A stretch of DNA of 64,000 nt, taken from NCBI GenBank assembly GCA_903995115.1, contig LR877151.1, positions 62,001 to 126,000 on the forward strand, written 5' to 3'. The translations under genes and the position numbers were made by a program. Source of the DNA: Angomonas deanei (lineage: Eukaryota; Euglenozoa; Kinetoplastea; Trypanosomatida; Trypanosomatidae). Positions within the stretch are counted from its first letter, which is position 1; each line of letters begins with the position of its first letter. This document shows, piece after piece, positions 57,175 to 64,000 of this stretch. Under the pieces are notes generated by a model. That model was not told where the DNA came from and did not search any database. It saw only the letters and a list, made by a program, of their open reading frames with translations.

Positions 57175-58797
57175 CTATTCTAAAGAGCTGATAATTTCTT
57201 TCGCCACCACGCCAATCTCGTCGTTGCGATCTGCCAGGCACACCGCTATTTCATAACACTCGTTTATTTTCTGCTGAATGTTGGCGTTCACGGTGGCATC
57301 TAGGGGATTGTTGTGACCATTGCTCATGGAGGCCTTCGCCCGCCGCCGAGCCTCCCCCAGTCGCGCCCGATACTGCCGGTTGATGCAGTCAAACGCTTGG
57401 AGAGAGGCCCGTACGACATTGTCTTCCGTGGCACACAGGGCGAACACAATGACGTTGAGGAGGTTGGGGTACGCTTCGCTGGGAAACTTCTCCCGCATGT
57501 GCGGCTGCTGAATCGCCATCAAAAAATCTAAAATGGCCCCCGCGTCCGTGCCTTCTTCGCAACTCCGCTCCAGATGTGCCAGCGCGCTTTTCGGGTCCTG
57601 CGCCCAAAGCGCGTATACCGCCTTGAGGTTGGTAAGGCGACTGTGAAGAACGGCGTTCACCTTGGCGCTGGTGAGCACTAATTGATCGGCAACTTGGGCC
57701 TCTGAAACGTGCATGTTGATTGTCAGTACCCCATCGTTCGCGGCGGCATTCACATCGACGGATGTGGTGCGCGGTATCTCTGGCGTGTCCCGGCGCGTGT
57801 CGACGGGGGGTCTCTTTACGACCGGAGCCTGTTCCCTGGGCCGCGCCTGAGGGACGGGGTTCGACCTCACTGTTTTGTGCTCTACCACAGGCGGGGCAAC
57901 GGTGGGCGTAGAGAATCCTAGTTTTCCTGTCATGGCCGTCGTCCCACTCGTTTCGACAAACCACAGCTCATCGGCAAATGAGGCGAACACAATATCGCTT
58001 ACTAAAGTCCACGGCGTGCGTATGGTAGTCAACCCGTCCTCGCTGAGATGCTTTAATTCATAGGCGTGCAACGTGTGGTCTGCCGCCGCTACTATCCGGT
58101 TCCCACAGAACTGAACGGAATCTATCGGGGTGTTAAAGTTCTTGCTGTGAAACTGAGGCTGGAATGTCTCCAGATTCCAGATGGAGAATGTACCATCGGC
58201 GCTACCGACCGACACAAAGTACAACTCTGGGTGAAAGCTGATTGACGTAATCGCACTAGTGTGCAGCTCCAGCGACGCCTCCATCTTTGCGGTGGTCAGG
58301 TTATACAGACGGACAACCCCCTTGGAACAGCCCGTCGCCACCCATTTACCGTTCGGTGAAAAGTCAACCGCGCACAGCGCGGTCCCTGCATTTTTGTAGG
58401 ATTGCACCCCGGTGCTCTTTCGAACATCCCAAATGCGAAGATTCTTGTCGGTCGAGACGGTTGCCACGAACTGACCAGTTTTGTGCACTTGCACGTCGGT
58501 CACGGTGGAGTTGTGCCCCTTGTTGAAGCGCTGTGTCATCCGCTCGCTGCCAATATCCCAGAGCCGAACACAGCCCCCGTCGCTGCCACCTGCGATAGAG
58601 GTCTGGTCCGCGTTGAAGGCCAGCGCTGTCACCATGTCGTTAATACCCTCCAGTCGTGCCGTGGTGCTATACTCCGAGAAGGGATACACATAAATTAGCT
58701 TATCCCTCCCGCCGTAGCCGACTAGCTGATGGGAGCGGTCGGGCCCCATCCGCGCCGACAGCACCTCACACGGTAGCACCTGCGAGGACGTGAGCAT
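57175..58797 (-). CDS. KATNB1: Katanin p80 (KATNB1) regulatory subunit
   Basis: Regulatory subunit of the microtubule-severing katanin. The 540 residues begin with six WD40-type repeats (about 1-290; for example AGGSDGGCVRLWDIG, TVSTDKNLRIWDVRK, SVGSADGTFSIWNLE), then a Pro/Arg/Thr-rich linker with RPREQAPVVKRPPVDTRRDT, and a C-terminal con80 domain (about 370-540; VLTSAKVNAVLHSRLTNLKA, SALAHLERSCEEGTDAGAIL), which binds the p60 AAA subunit and microtubules. Layout and length fit the family. The start ATG 58795-58797 lies 6 bases after an AG at the end of a U tract; the upstream Leu/Phe-rich frame is leader. p60 is not in this window. Confidence 0.9.
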   Translation of the reverse strand: MLTSSQVLPCEVLSARMGPDRSHQLVGYGGRDKLIYVYPFSEYSTTARLEGINDMVTALAFNADQTSIAGGSDGGCVRLWDIGSERMTQRFNKGHNSTVTDVQVHKTGQFVATVSTDKNLRIWDVRKSTGVQSYKNAGTALCAVDFSPNGKWVATGCSKGVVRLYNLTTAKMEASLELHTSAITSISFHPELYFVSVGSADGTFSIWNLETFQPQFHSKNFNTPIDSVQFCGNRIVAAADHTLHAYELKHLSEDGLTTIRTPWTLVSDIVFASFADELWFVETSGTTAMTGKLGFSTPTVAPPVVEHKTVRSNPVPQARPREQAPVVKRPPVDTRRDTPEIPRTTSVDVNAAANDGVLTINMHVSEAQVADQLVLTSAKVNAVLHSRLTNLKAVYALWAQDPKSALAHLERSCEEGTDAGAILDFLMAIQQPHMREKFPSEAYPNLLNVIVFALCATEDNVVRASLQAFDCINRQYRARLGEARRRAKASMSNGHNNPLDATVNANIQQKINECYEIAVCLADRNDEIGVVAKEIISSLE

Positions 58798-58802
58798 TGA
58801 TC

Positions 58803-58824
58803 CTTTAAGAAAAAAAAAAAAAGA
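58803..58824 (-). promoter_or_regulatory. Trans-splicing signal of katanin p80
   Basis: Minus strand: T-rich tract (58809-58824), then TTAAAG with the AG at 58804-58803, leaving GATCA before the ATG: a very short leader. Confidence 0.55.
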
Positions 58825-58953
58825 TAATGTAAGTAATACTAAGAGCAAAAAAAGGAGAGAGAGAGAGGGATACGCGCTCCGTAGAACCACAACAATCTTC
58901 GTCGCTGGCACAGAGGTGAGTCACTTTCTTTTTCTTTTTCCTGCACACCATCC

Positions 58954-60300
58954 TCACAGCGGGGTATTATGCGCCCCATGCTGAAAGCACGCCAGCGGAT
59001 CCGGCAGCGTGACTTTACTATACAGTTTAGCCTCTTCCTCCGTTTCCTCCCCGTGCAGCAAATGATAGCACCTCAGACAGTAATAAGAAGGACTCGTTAC
59101 GGAAAGCGGGTCGCCGTAGAGACAGATGGTGGAGGGGAGAGTACGGCACATTTCACACCGGATGGCAGGCCGCTTTCGTAACGCCGTGCGGTGGGGAAAC
59201 TGGCTTCTCTCTTTTCTAGAATTCTCGCCAAGTGGGGTGATCTCCCTCAAGTAGAACATGTGGGAGCACAAACCCCCTTCGTGGCGCAGCACACACCAAT
59301 CCCCCATTTTCAGCCGAATCTCGGAAAAGGTAGTTTCCGCCGCGCTTTTCACGGGGCACTTCCCAAAGCCCGCGTTACACGCCTGCCAGCTATCCGTCGC
59401 CGTCCCCGTGGGGTCGTGGTTCCGTATGAGAGCGCTAATATCCTCGTACCCCTCCTCTCCTTTATGCCGGTCATCAATGTAAAAAACCCCCGCAATGAAC
59501 AGAAACGCGTTGCGTGCGTTGAGAGGGGGACATGCGCCGAGGGTACACCGCACCGCGTCGATCAGGACGGTAAGTTTTTGGCATGGCAGGACTGCCCAAA
59601 CTGAATCCGCCGCATAACCGTTGCCAAAGAAAAACATGAACTCTAACCGTTGTGTGTGCGGATTCACGCAAAAGTCATCGCTACTGTCCGTGCAGGTCGT
59701 CATGGTACCAGGGGTGAGTGCGTTATCTGAAATTTCCCTCTGGGAGGACTTCATGCAGTTTTGGTACTCCGGTTTGAAACAAAAGAGAGAGTTGGTGTTT
59801 TGGGTGAATTTTTCCAACACCTCCGTTTTTCGTTGTGCCATAGGGGCACCGTCCAGCGGCGCCCCCCTTCTCGCCCGGAAATACTTTGGGTTGTGCAGCC
59901 GCTCGGTTTCCGTGTGGACAAGGTCCAATACCTGTTCCGTGATCGTGGAGACACTTCGGGCTGGGAGGGAGAGGTCGCACTGAAACTCTTTTTCGAACTT
60001 GTTCAACAAGTCTGCCCGACGGTGGGCGGACTTCTGCAGCAGCTCCTCGGCCTCTCTGACCTCGAAGTACGACCCCCTCGCCGGCCGTGTTCCCCGGGGG
60101 TGGGGAAGGCGCGGCAGCTGAATCGTAGTCCCCTCCGCGAGTGGTTCATTGATAGATCCCACATTGTTATTCGCATCCGACAGCAGATCGGAGATTGGCG
60201 TCCGAGTGAGATTTGAAACGTCGAGTAAAGTCGTACCACTGTCTGCCCGGTCACGATTCACGTAGAACACGAACGGGTCGACTGGTATCAAATCAGCCAT
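58954..60300 (-). CDS. SNAP50: SNAP50 (SNAPC3) subunit of the SL RNA/snRNA promoter complex
   Basis: Subunit of the small nuclear RNA activating complex which, in trypanosomatids, drives the spliced-leader RNA promoter. The 448 residues hold the SNAPC3 domain in the C-terminal half: LIDAVRCTLGACPP, FLFIAGVFYIDDRHKGEEGY (compare the FYIE-G-FYND pattern), SEIRLKMGDWCVLRHEGGLC with the following His, FYLREITPL, and the zinc-binding end IRCEMCRTLPSTICLYGDPL then SYYCLRCYHLLHG. The CxxC...CxxC and the HxGxCxH pattern agree with SNAP50. The N-terminal half has no motif. Every mRNA of this region needs SL RNA, so the gene is expected to be essential. Start at ATG 60298-60300, preceded by a U tract. 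Confidence 0.85.
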   Translation of the reverse strand: MADLIPVDPFVFYVNRDRADSGTTLLDVSNLTRTPISDLLSDANNNVGSINEPLAEGTTIQLPRLPHPRGTRPARGSYFEVREAEELLQKSAHRRADLLNKFEKEFQCDLSLPARSVSTITEQVLDLVHTETERLHNPKYFRARRGAPLDGAPMAQRKTEVLEKFTQNTNSLFCFKPEYQNCMKSSQREISDNALTPGTMTTCTDSSDDFCVNPHTQRLEFMFFFGNGYAADSVWAVLPCQKLTVLIDAVRCTLGACPPLNARNAFLFIAGVFYIDDRHKGEEGYEDISALIRNHDPTGTATDSWQACNAGFGKCPVKSAAETTFSEIRLKMGDWCVLRHEGGLCSHMFYLREITPLGENSRKERSQFPHRTALRKRPAIRCEMCRTLPSTICLYGDPLSVTSPSYYCLRCYHLLHGEETEEEAKLYSKVTLPDPLACFQHGAHNTPL

Positions 60301-60753
60301 TTCTGTATGTTGCTATACAAAAAAAAAAAAAAAAAGAGAAGAAAGAAGGAGTGGCAAGAATATTAATAATAATAAAAGGTTCAATTTTTATAATGAGTGA
60401 ATGGTAAAAGATAATGCCTAGGGGAAAGCGTTTTTTGTTTTCAAGTGGTTCTAACATTAATGATTAACAGGAGTGTACAGATGTTTATGTATGATTTACA
60501 ATTGCTATTCGATGAGTGCTGAACAAGTTTTTTTTTTTCTGCTGATTCATCTTTTATTTTTTATTAGGTGAACCATAACAACAATAATAACTATAATAAC
60601 AATGGTAAAGAGAAACATTCCACCTCCTAAAGTAAACAGGAACAACAACAACAAAACAAATGTCAAAGAAATAGAATACCACATGAATCTCTTGGGTAAA
60701 ATAGTACAAATCTAGAATCTAAGTTCCGTTTTCTCTCTCCGCCCCGGATGGTG
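60301..60753. other. Intergenic region between the phosphatase and SNAP50 genes
   Basis: About 450 bases with the splice tract of SNAP50 (A run 60317-60333 on the plus strand) and AT-rich sequence with AACAACAATAATAACTATAATAACAAT-type short repeats near 60575-60605. No RNA gene or open frame with support. Confidence 0.5.
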
Positions 60754-61821
60754 TCAACTCTCATTTAAAATATTCTGATAATAATGATCTATTAATTGAT
60801 TTCGAAATCCGACATTTTCTAACAGGCGCATACGACCGTTTTTGTGAAATATCTCAATCACCTGGCACGGATCGAGGCGGTAGAGGGACATGAGGTAAGC
60901 GGCGCACAGCACCACGCTGCGGTTGATCCCCGCAATGCAGTGGACAAAGACCTTCTCCCCCTCCGAGGCGATACGGTTGAGTAGCCCCTCAAATGCCTCG
61001 TAGTGGTGTAACAGGATCAAGTAGTCCTCCACGTCGGGGCACTGCAGCGTGTACACCTCGAAGGCGTCACGAATCTCTGGTGTGAGTGGGACGTCCTGCA
61101 CACAGCAGTTCACAATGTAGCGGACCCCCATACCGCGAAGGAGCTCCACCGACTCCTCCTCGGGACAGGCACCAATGTAAAGAAAGTCTGGAATGAGGGT
61201 CGTGATGAGCGGAGGGGCATACGCGCGGTAGGTGGCGTTGGCCGCGTCGAGCTCACTGTTGAAGCTGTGCCGTGCGTGCAGCACGCTGGGCGCTATCTGA
61301 GGGGTGCAGAGGATGGCGGGGGCGATGGTCGTCCCAAAGTCACCCCCAGTCATGCGGGCCTCCGTCATGCGCTGTATTTCGGGGGTCTCGAGGACGCCGT
61401 ACCTGCCGGGGGACTCCATCTCACACGCCTCGTACTGGCTATTGTTATTGTAATAACTATTAGCGGGGCCGTAAGGCGGCGGCCCACCAACACGCGGTGT
61501 GCTAAAGGTGTTGGTACTAGTATACGTGTTCGTGTTTCCGCACCGACCTAAGGAGGCGAAGTGATTGGCATTATTGAACGCATTGGGGTCCTGCACGTTG
61601 GTTAGCCCAGTGCTATTGCGGCTGGGTCGGAAGGAATCCGCTGGGGCGGAGTCGTTGTCGGAGGACGGCCGCATTACGGACCAGCTGAGCCGCTCGTCGG
61701 TGGGCTCTAACTCCACCGACTCATCGTCGTCGTGGGCGAATAGTCTGTGGTGACACATGGCGACGGGAGATACCGACGGTGGCGCCTCATTCTTGCGGGG
61801 AGGGGTGCAGGCTCGGTTCAT
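60754..61821 (-). CDS. Dual-specificity protein phosphatase
   Basis: 355 residues. The N-terminal ~200 are disordered, with Asn/Ser/Thr/Pro runs. The catalytic domain occupies about 205-350: ITTLIPDFLYIGACPEEESV, VRYIVNCCVQDVP, and the signature VFVHCIAGINRSVVLCAAYL (about 290-309) with Cys and Arg of HC-x5-RS. The general-acid Asp lies in QCPDVEDYLILL. The wording and the LxGMGVRYIVNC start are typical of atypical MAPK-phosphatase-like DSPs. Both phospho-Tyr and phospho-Ser/Thr could be substrates. Start at ATG 61819-61821. Confidence 0.85.
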   Translation of the reverse strand: MNRACTPPRKNEAPPSVSPVAMCHHRLFAHDDDESVELEPTDERLSWSVMRPSSDNDSAPADSFRPSRNSTGLTNVQDPNAFNNANHFASLGRCGNTNTYTSTNTFSTPRVGGPPPYGPANSYYNNNSQYEACEMESPGRYGVLETPEIQRMTEARMTGGDFGTTIAPAILCTPQIAPSVLHARHSFNSELDAANATYRAYAPPLITTLIPDFLYIGACPEEESVELLRGMGVRYIVNCCVQDVPLTPEIRDAFEVYTLQCPDVEDYLILLHHYEAFEGLLNRIASEGEKVFVHCIAGINRSVVLCAAYLMSLYRLDPCQVIEIFHKNGRMRLLENVGFRNQLIDHYYQNILNES

Positions 61822-62054
61822 CCGTGCGGCGTGAAAAAAAAAAAAAAAGAAAAAAATACTACAAAAGATTCAAGATAGGAAAGAGAAATGAGTAAACCAG
61901 AAATGATACTTCTCCCATGGAGACCGTTCATTGGTCACTTATAAAAGAGGAAAGCCAGAAATACGGGTATTAATGCGGAAACGCAAAACGATTTAAACGA
62001 AACATGTTAATTACTACACGAACGGGAAAGAGAGAAAGCCATTTTTTTTTTTTT

Positions 62055-62396
62055 TTAGTTCAACTCGTGAAGCATAAAAATACGGGCGGACTTTCGGTGC
62101 TTGGGACTCAACTTACGGATAGCCTTTTCATTGGATATTTTCTGAACCACCATATTCTTCTTCTCATTCTCCCTTTTACGCTCGGCGTTGGCCTTACGCG
62201 TGTCCGCCGCGCGCTTCTGCTCCGCGTTGATGTCGTCCTTCAGCTGCTGGGCAAGCAACCGGACCCGCTTGATGCGTTCCTTCTCTTTCATTTTCTTATC
62301 CCACTTCTTTTTGCTATCCCCTTTAGCCTGGTACACATCCAAACTAGAGATGGGCTTACCCCGTTCCTTCTTCAGCTTCCGGTCGAGCTTGGCCAT
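62055..62396 (-). CDS. CGR1/CCDC86-like rRNA-processing protein
   Basis: Small, very basic, helical protein of 113 residues. The order KLKKERGKPISSLDVYQ, KKKWDKKMKEKERIKRVRLL, NAERKRENEKKNMVVQKISN and KLSPKHRKSARIF matches the yeast Cgr1/human CCDC86 family: a Lys/Arg/Glu coil with ENEKK-x-x-VVQ-x-I-x-N and a K-x-x-R end. These nucleolar proteins are needed for 60S subunit rRNA processing. Start at ATG 62394-62396. A 12-17 base A tract lies upstream, and a T tract at the gene's 3' end. Confidence 0.8.
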   Translation of the reverse strand: MAKLDRKLKKERGKPISSLDVYQAKGDSKKKWDKKMKEKERIKRVRLLAQQLKDDINAEQKRAADTRKANAERKRENEKKNMVVQKISNEKAIRKLSPKHRKSARIFMLHELN

Positions 62397-62750
62397 GACA
62401 GAGTTGTATTCTTTCTTTTTTAATCAAAAGATTTCCTAGGAGGGAGGAAGAGCGGGCAAAGAGAGAATTTTGCTTTGAAAAAAAAAAAAAAATGGAAAGC
62501 GATGCCGCCGAAACTTGGCTCCCCACACTGCTATAAATAAATAAATAAACAAAGAACTAACAATAATAATTAAAAAAGATTAATTTGTATACATTTAAGA
62601 GGAAATACAGTTTAGCGCACAGGTCTGAAATCCTTGAATAGTGGTTACTTTGCGTTATACACACACACGGGTAACCTTTTTTTTTTTTTTCCTTTTTGTT
62701 GGTGGTGGGACGAACCACCTTACTGTTATGATTAGTAAATAAATAGATGT
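62397..62750. other. Intergenic region between SEC63-like and CGR1-like genes
   Basis: Includes an A run (62479-62493), the short ATAAATAAATAAATAAAC repeat near 62534-62551, a T run (62677-62690) and otherwise AT-rich sequence. No other feature seen. Confidence 0.5.
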
Positions 62751-63986
62751 TTAATGTTGGTGACCGTGATCGTGCCCGTGATCATGCCCGTGAGGGGCAC
62801 CACCAGCACCGCCACAGCAGCCGCCCTTTTGTTCTAGCATCTGCTTGTAGAACCGCTGGTAGATCAGCTGCACCTCGGGCTCAACGGTGTCCACAATGTC
62901 CGAAATGCGCTCCGGCATGGCCACGAGCTTTTCCACGATGGGGTTGGAAGGCTTTCCATCTCCCTTGCGGTAAAGCGTATCGAGCAAGTCGTACATCTCA
63001 TCGTGCGCATTCATTAGCTTCTTCACACTGGTCAGGTGGCCACCGAGGGCCTGCTGCAGCTCTATCGCCGCCTCATCGACCTGGTCGGTGTGCTGCTTGA
63101 AGAGGTAGCGGGTGGCCTCGTAGGCGGACGGGGCGATCAACTGCAGTTTGTTGGCACCCTCCACGGCGAAGCGCTTTTGCGTCTCGTCAAACTCGGCGAC
63201 CAGGGCGACGCCGTTCGTTGCCATGAAGGCATGAAGGACTTCCATGTGCTGCTGGGAAAAGCCGAGTTTCTGGAAGAGGGCCTTGTTGCGCTCCACCTCC
63301 AGACAGCGAGGGACAAAGTCCGTCAAAGGGGGGAAGATGTTGACCACATCCTCTCGCACATTCGGGGGGACGATGCCCAACTGGATGAGGGTGCGAAGAA
63401 TGATGCGACGGGACTCGCGGCGCTCCGCAAACTTGGGGTCCTCCGGGATACCAAAGTGACGGAAGAAGCGCTGCGTGCGCTCCGCATCGAAGCGGATACG
63501 CCAGATGAGCTGTGGCACCTTCTTGTTGTTGGTGAACTTGTACCACGTGATAAACGGAATGATGATCAGAACACCCAACAGGCCGAAGAGCACCAAGGCG
63601 TCGTGGTTGCGAGAGGTCAGAAACTCGGGAAGGGCAACACCAACGGAGAAGAGGTGTCGGTTCCGCTGTTCCTCCTCCTCGAAGGCGACGGGGTCTACCA
63701 ACGCCTTATACGCGCGGCGCAGCTGAATAAAAAGCTGACGCGCCTCATCGGTGCTGTTGCGATCGGGGTGATACTGACGTGCGAGGGTGCGGTACTTCTT
63801 TTTAATCTCACTCATGGAGGCAGACGTGGAGACACCGAGAACCGCGTGGGGGTCGAACGTGAGGGAGATGTACATGGCGGAAGAGAACAGCACAAACCAC
63901 AGGAGTGGCACAAGAATACGGGGCCGCGCGACGAACTTGAGGAACTTTGGCACGACACAGCGGAAAAAGAAGACCTTTTCCTCCAT
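62751..63986 (-). CDS. SEC63-like ER J-domain membrane protein with a His-rich tail
   Basis: 411 residues. A first membrane segment (about 25-42, ILVPLLWFVLFSSAMYISLT) precedes a J domain (about 45-105) with DPHAVLGVSTSASMSEIKKK, the HPD motif in RQYHPDRNSTDEA and LFIQLRRAYKALVDP; a second segment follows (about 130-150, ALVLFGLLGVLIIIPFITWY). This J domain between membrane segments is the SEC63 arrangement, placing it on the ER lumenal side to recruit BiP for translocation. The C-terminal ~250 residues are helical, as expected for a Brl-like domain, though shorter than in animals. The tail is unusual: GGCCGGAGG followed by HGHDHGHDHGHQH. Start at ATG 63984-63986. Confidence 0.75.
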   Translation of the reverse strand: MEEKVFFFRCVVPKFLKFVARPRILVPLLWFVLFSSAMYISLTFDPHAVLGVSTSASMSEIKKKYRTLARQYHPDRNSTDEARQLFIQLRRAYKALVDPVAFEEEEQRNRHLFSVGVALPEFLTSRNHDALVLFGLLGVLIIIPFITWYKFTNNKKVPQLIWRIRFDAERTQRFFRHFGIPEDPKFAERRESRRIILRTLIQLGIVPPNVREDVVNIFPPLTDFVPRCLEVERNKALFQKLGFSQQHMEVLHAFMATNGVALVAEFDETQKRFAVEGANKLQLIAPSAYEATRYLFKQHTDQVDEAAIELQQALGGHLTSVKKLMNAHDEMYDLLDTLYRKGDGKPSNPIVEKLVAMPERISDIVDTVEPEVQLIYQRFYKQMLEQKGGCCGGAGGAPHGHDHGHDHGHQH

Positions 63987-64000
63987 GCAGACTTTCGCAC

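Noticed and set aside
1-64000. A strand-switch region, tandem gene array or virus-like/LTR element
   Set aside because: All supported genes lie on one strand, none is tandemly duplicated as a gene, and no reverse transcriptase, integrase or capsid-like frame was seen.

Overview
The window looks like the nuclear genome of a kinetoplastid (a trypanosomatid or close relative). All 38 protein genes I can support lie on the minus strand, without introns, one after another with gaps of mostly 100-500 bases. Most gaps hold runs of 10-17 A on the plus strand, which are U-rich polypyrimidine tracts on the transcribed strand, often followed by an AG close to the next ATG. This is the layout of one polycistronic unit, transcribed from right (64000) to left (1) and processed by trans-splicing and polyadenylation. 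Lineage-marking genes agree: an ATOM40-type mitochondrial import pore, a SNAP50 subunit of the SL RNA promoter complex, a PABP2-type poly(A)-binding protein, a PEX13-like YG-repeat peroxin and a kinetoplastid sphingolipid synthase. I cannot name the genus.

Layout in transcription order. 64.0-53.9 kb: SEC63-like J-protein, CGR1-like ribosome factor, dual-specificity phosphatase, SNAP50, katanin p80, PACRG and a kinesin-13-like motor. 53.0-45.9 kb: GRP170 chaperone, glycine cleavage H protein, a small membrane protein, cyclophilin 40, an unknown membrane protein and SCAMP. 45.7-35.2 kb: a double-length AMP deaminase, a zinc finger plus BRCT protein, a histidine phosphatase, a divergent EF-Ts-like protein, a small MGCG acylated protein and proteasome alpha1. 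34.9-21.0 kb: ATOM40, a FAM184 coiled-coil protein (split by a frameshift), DMC1, a 1406-residue RasGAP-like protein, an RPAIN-like small protein and MCM9. 20.8-11.0 kb: a tubulin-tyrosine-ligase-like enzyme, a charged membrane-anchored protein, a His-rich RGG protein, the PEX13-like protein, an unknown protein, sphingolipid synthase and a PSP1-domain protein. 9.4-0 kb: SFT2, an LF4/MOK-type kinase (also frameshifted), two unknown proteins, PABP2, and a Ser-rich CDS cut by the window's left edge.

The genes are not an operon in the bacterial sense. Neighbours share transcription, not necessarily a pathway. There is a visible load of flagellar and microtubule genes (LF4-like kinase, TTLL, FAM184, kinesin-13-like, PACRG, katanin p80), of secretory-pathway genes (SFT2, SCAMP, GRP170, SEC63-like, sphingolipid synthase) and of homologous-recombination genes (DMC1, MCM9).

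The strongest unexplained signals are non-coding. Between PACRG and the kinesin gene sit a near-perfect inverted repeat with ~108-base arms (55671-55940) and, beside it, a GC-rich island made of consecutive stem-loops (55391-55596). A 1.6-kb AT-rich gap (9420-11049) holds a possible three-way-junction RNA. Among proteins, the tandem AMP deaminase with a catalytically degenerate first half and the RanBP2-finger/BRCT protein are the most unusual. Starts were set on ATG codons downstream of a plausible splice acceptor, because several open frames extend upstream through the polypyrimidine tract. No tRNA, rRNA, CRISPR, virus-like element or intact transposon was recognised.
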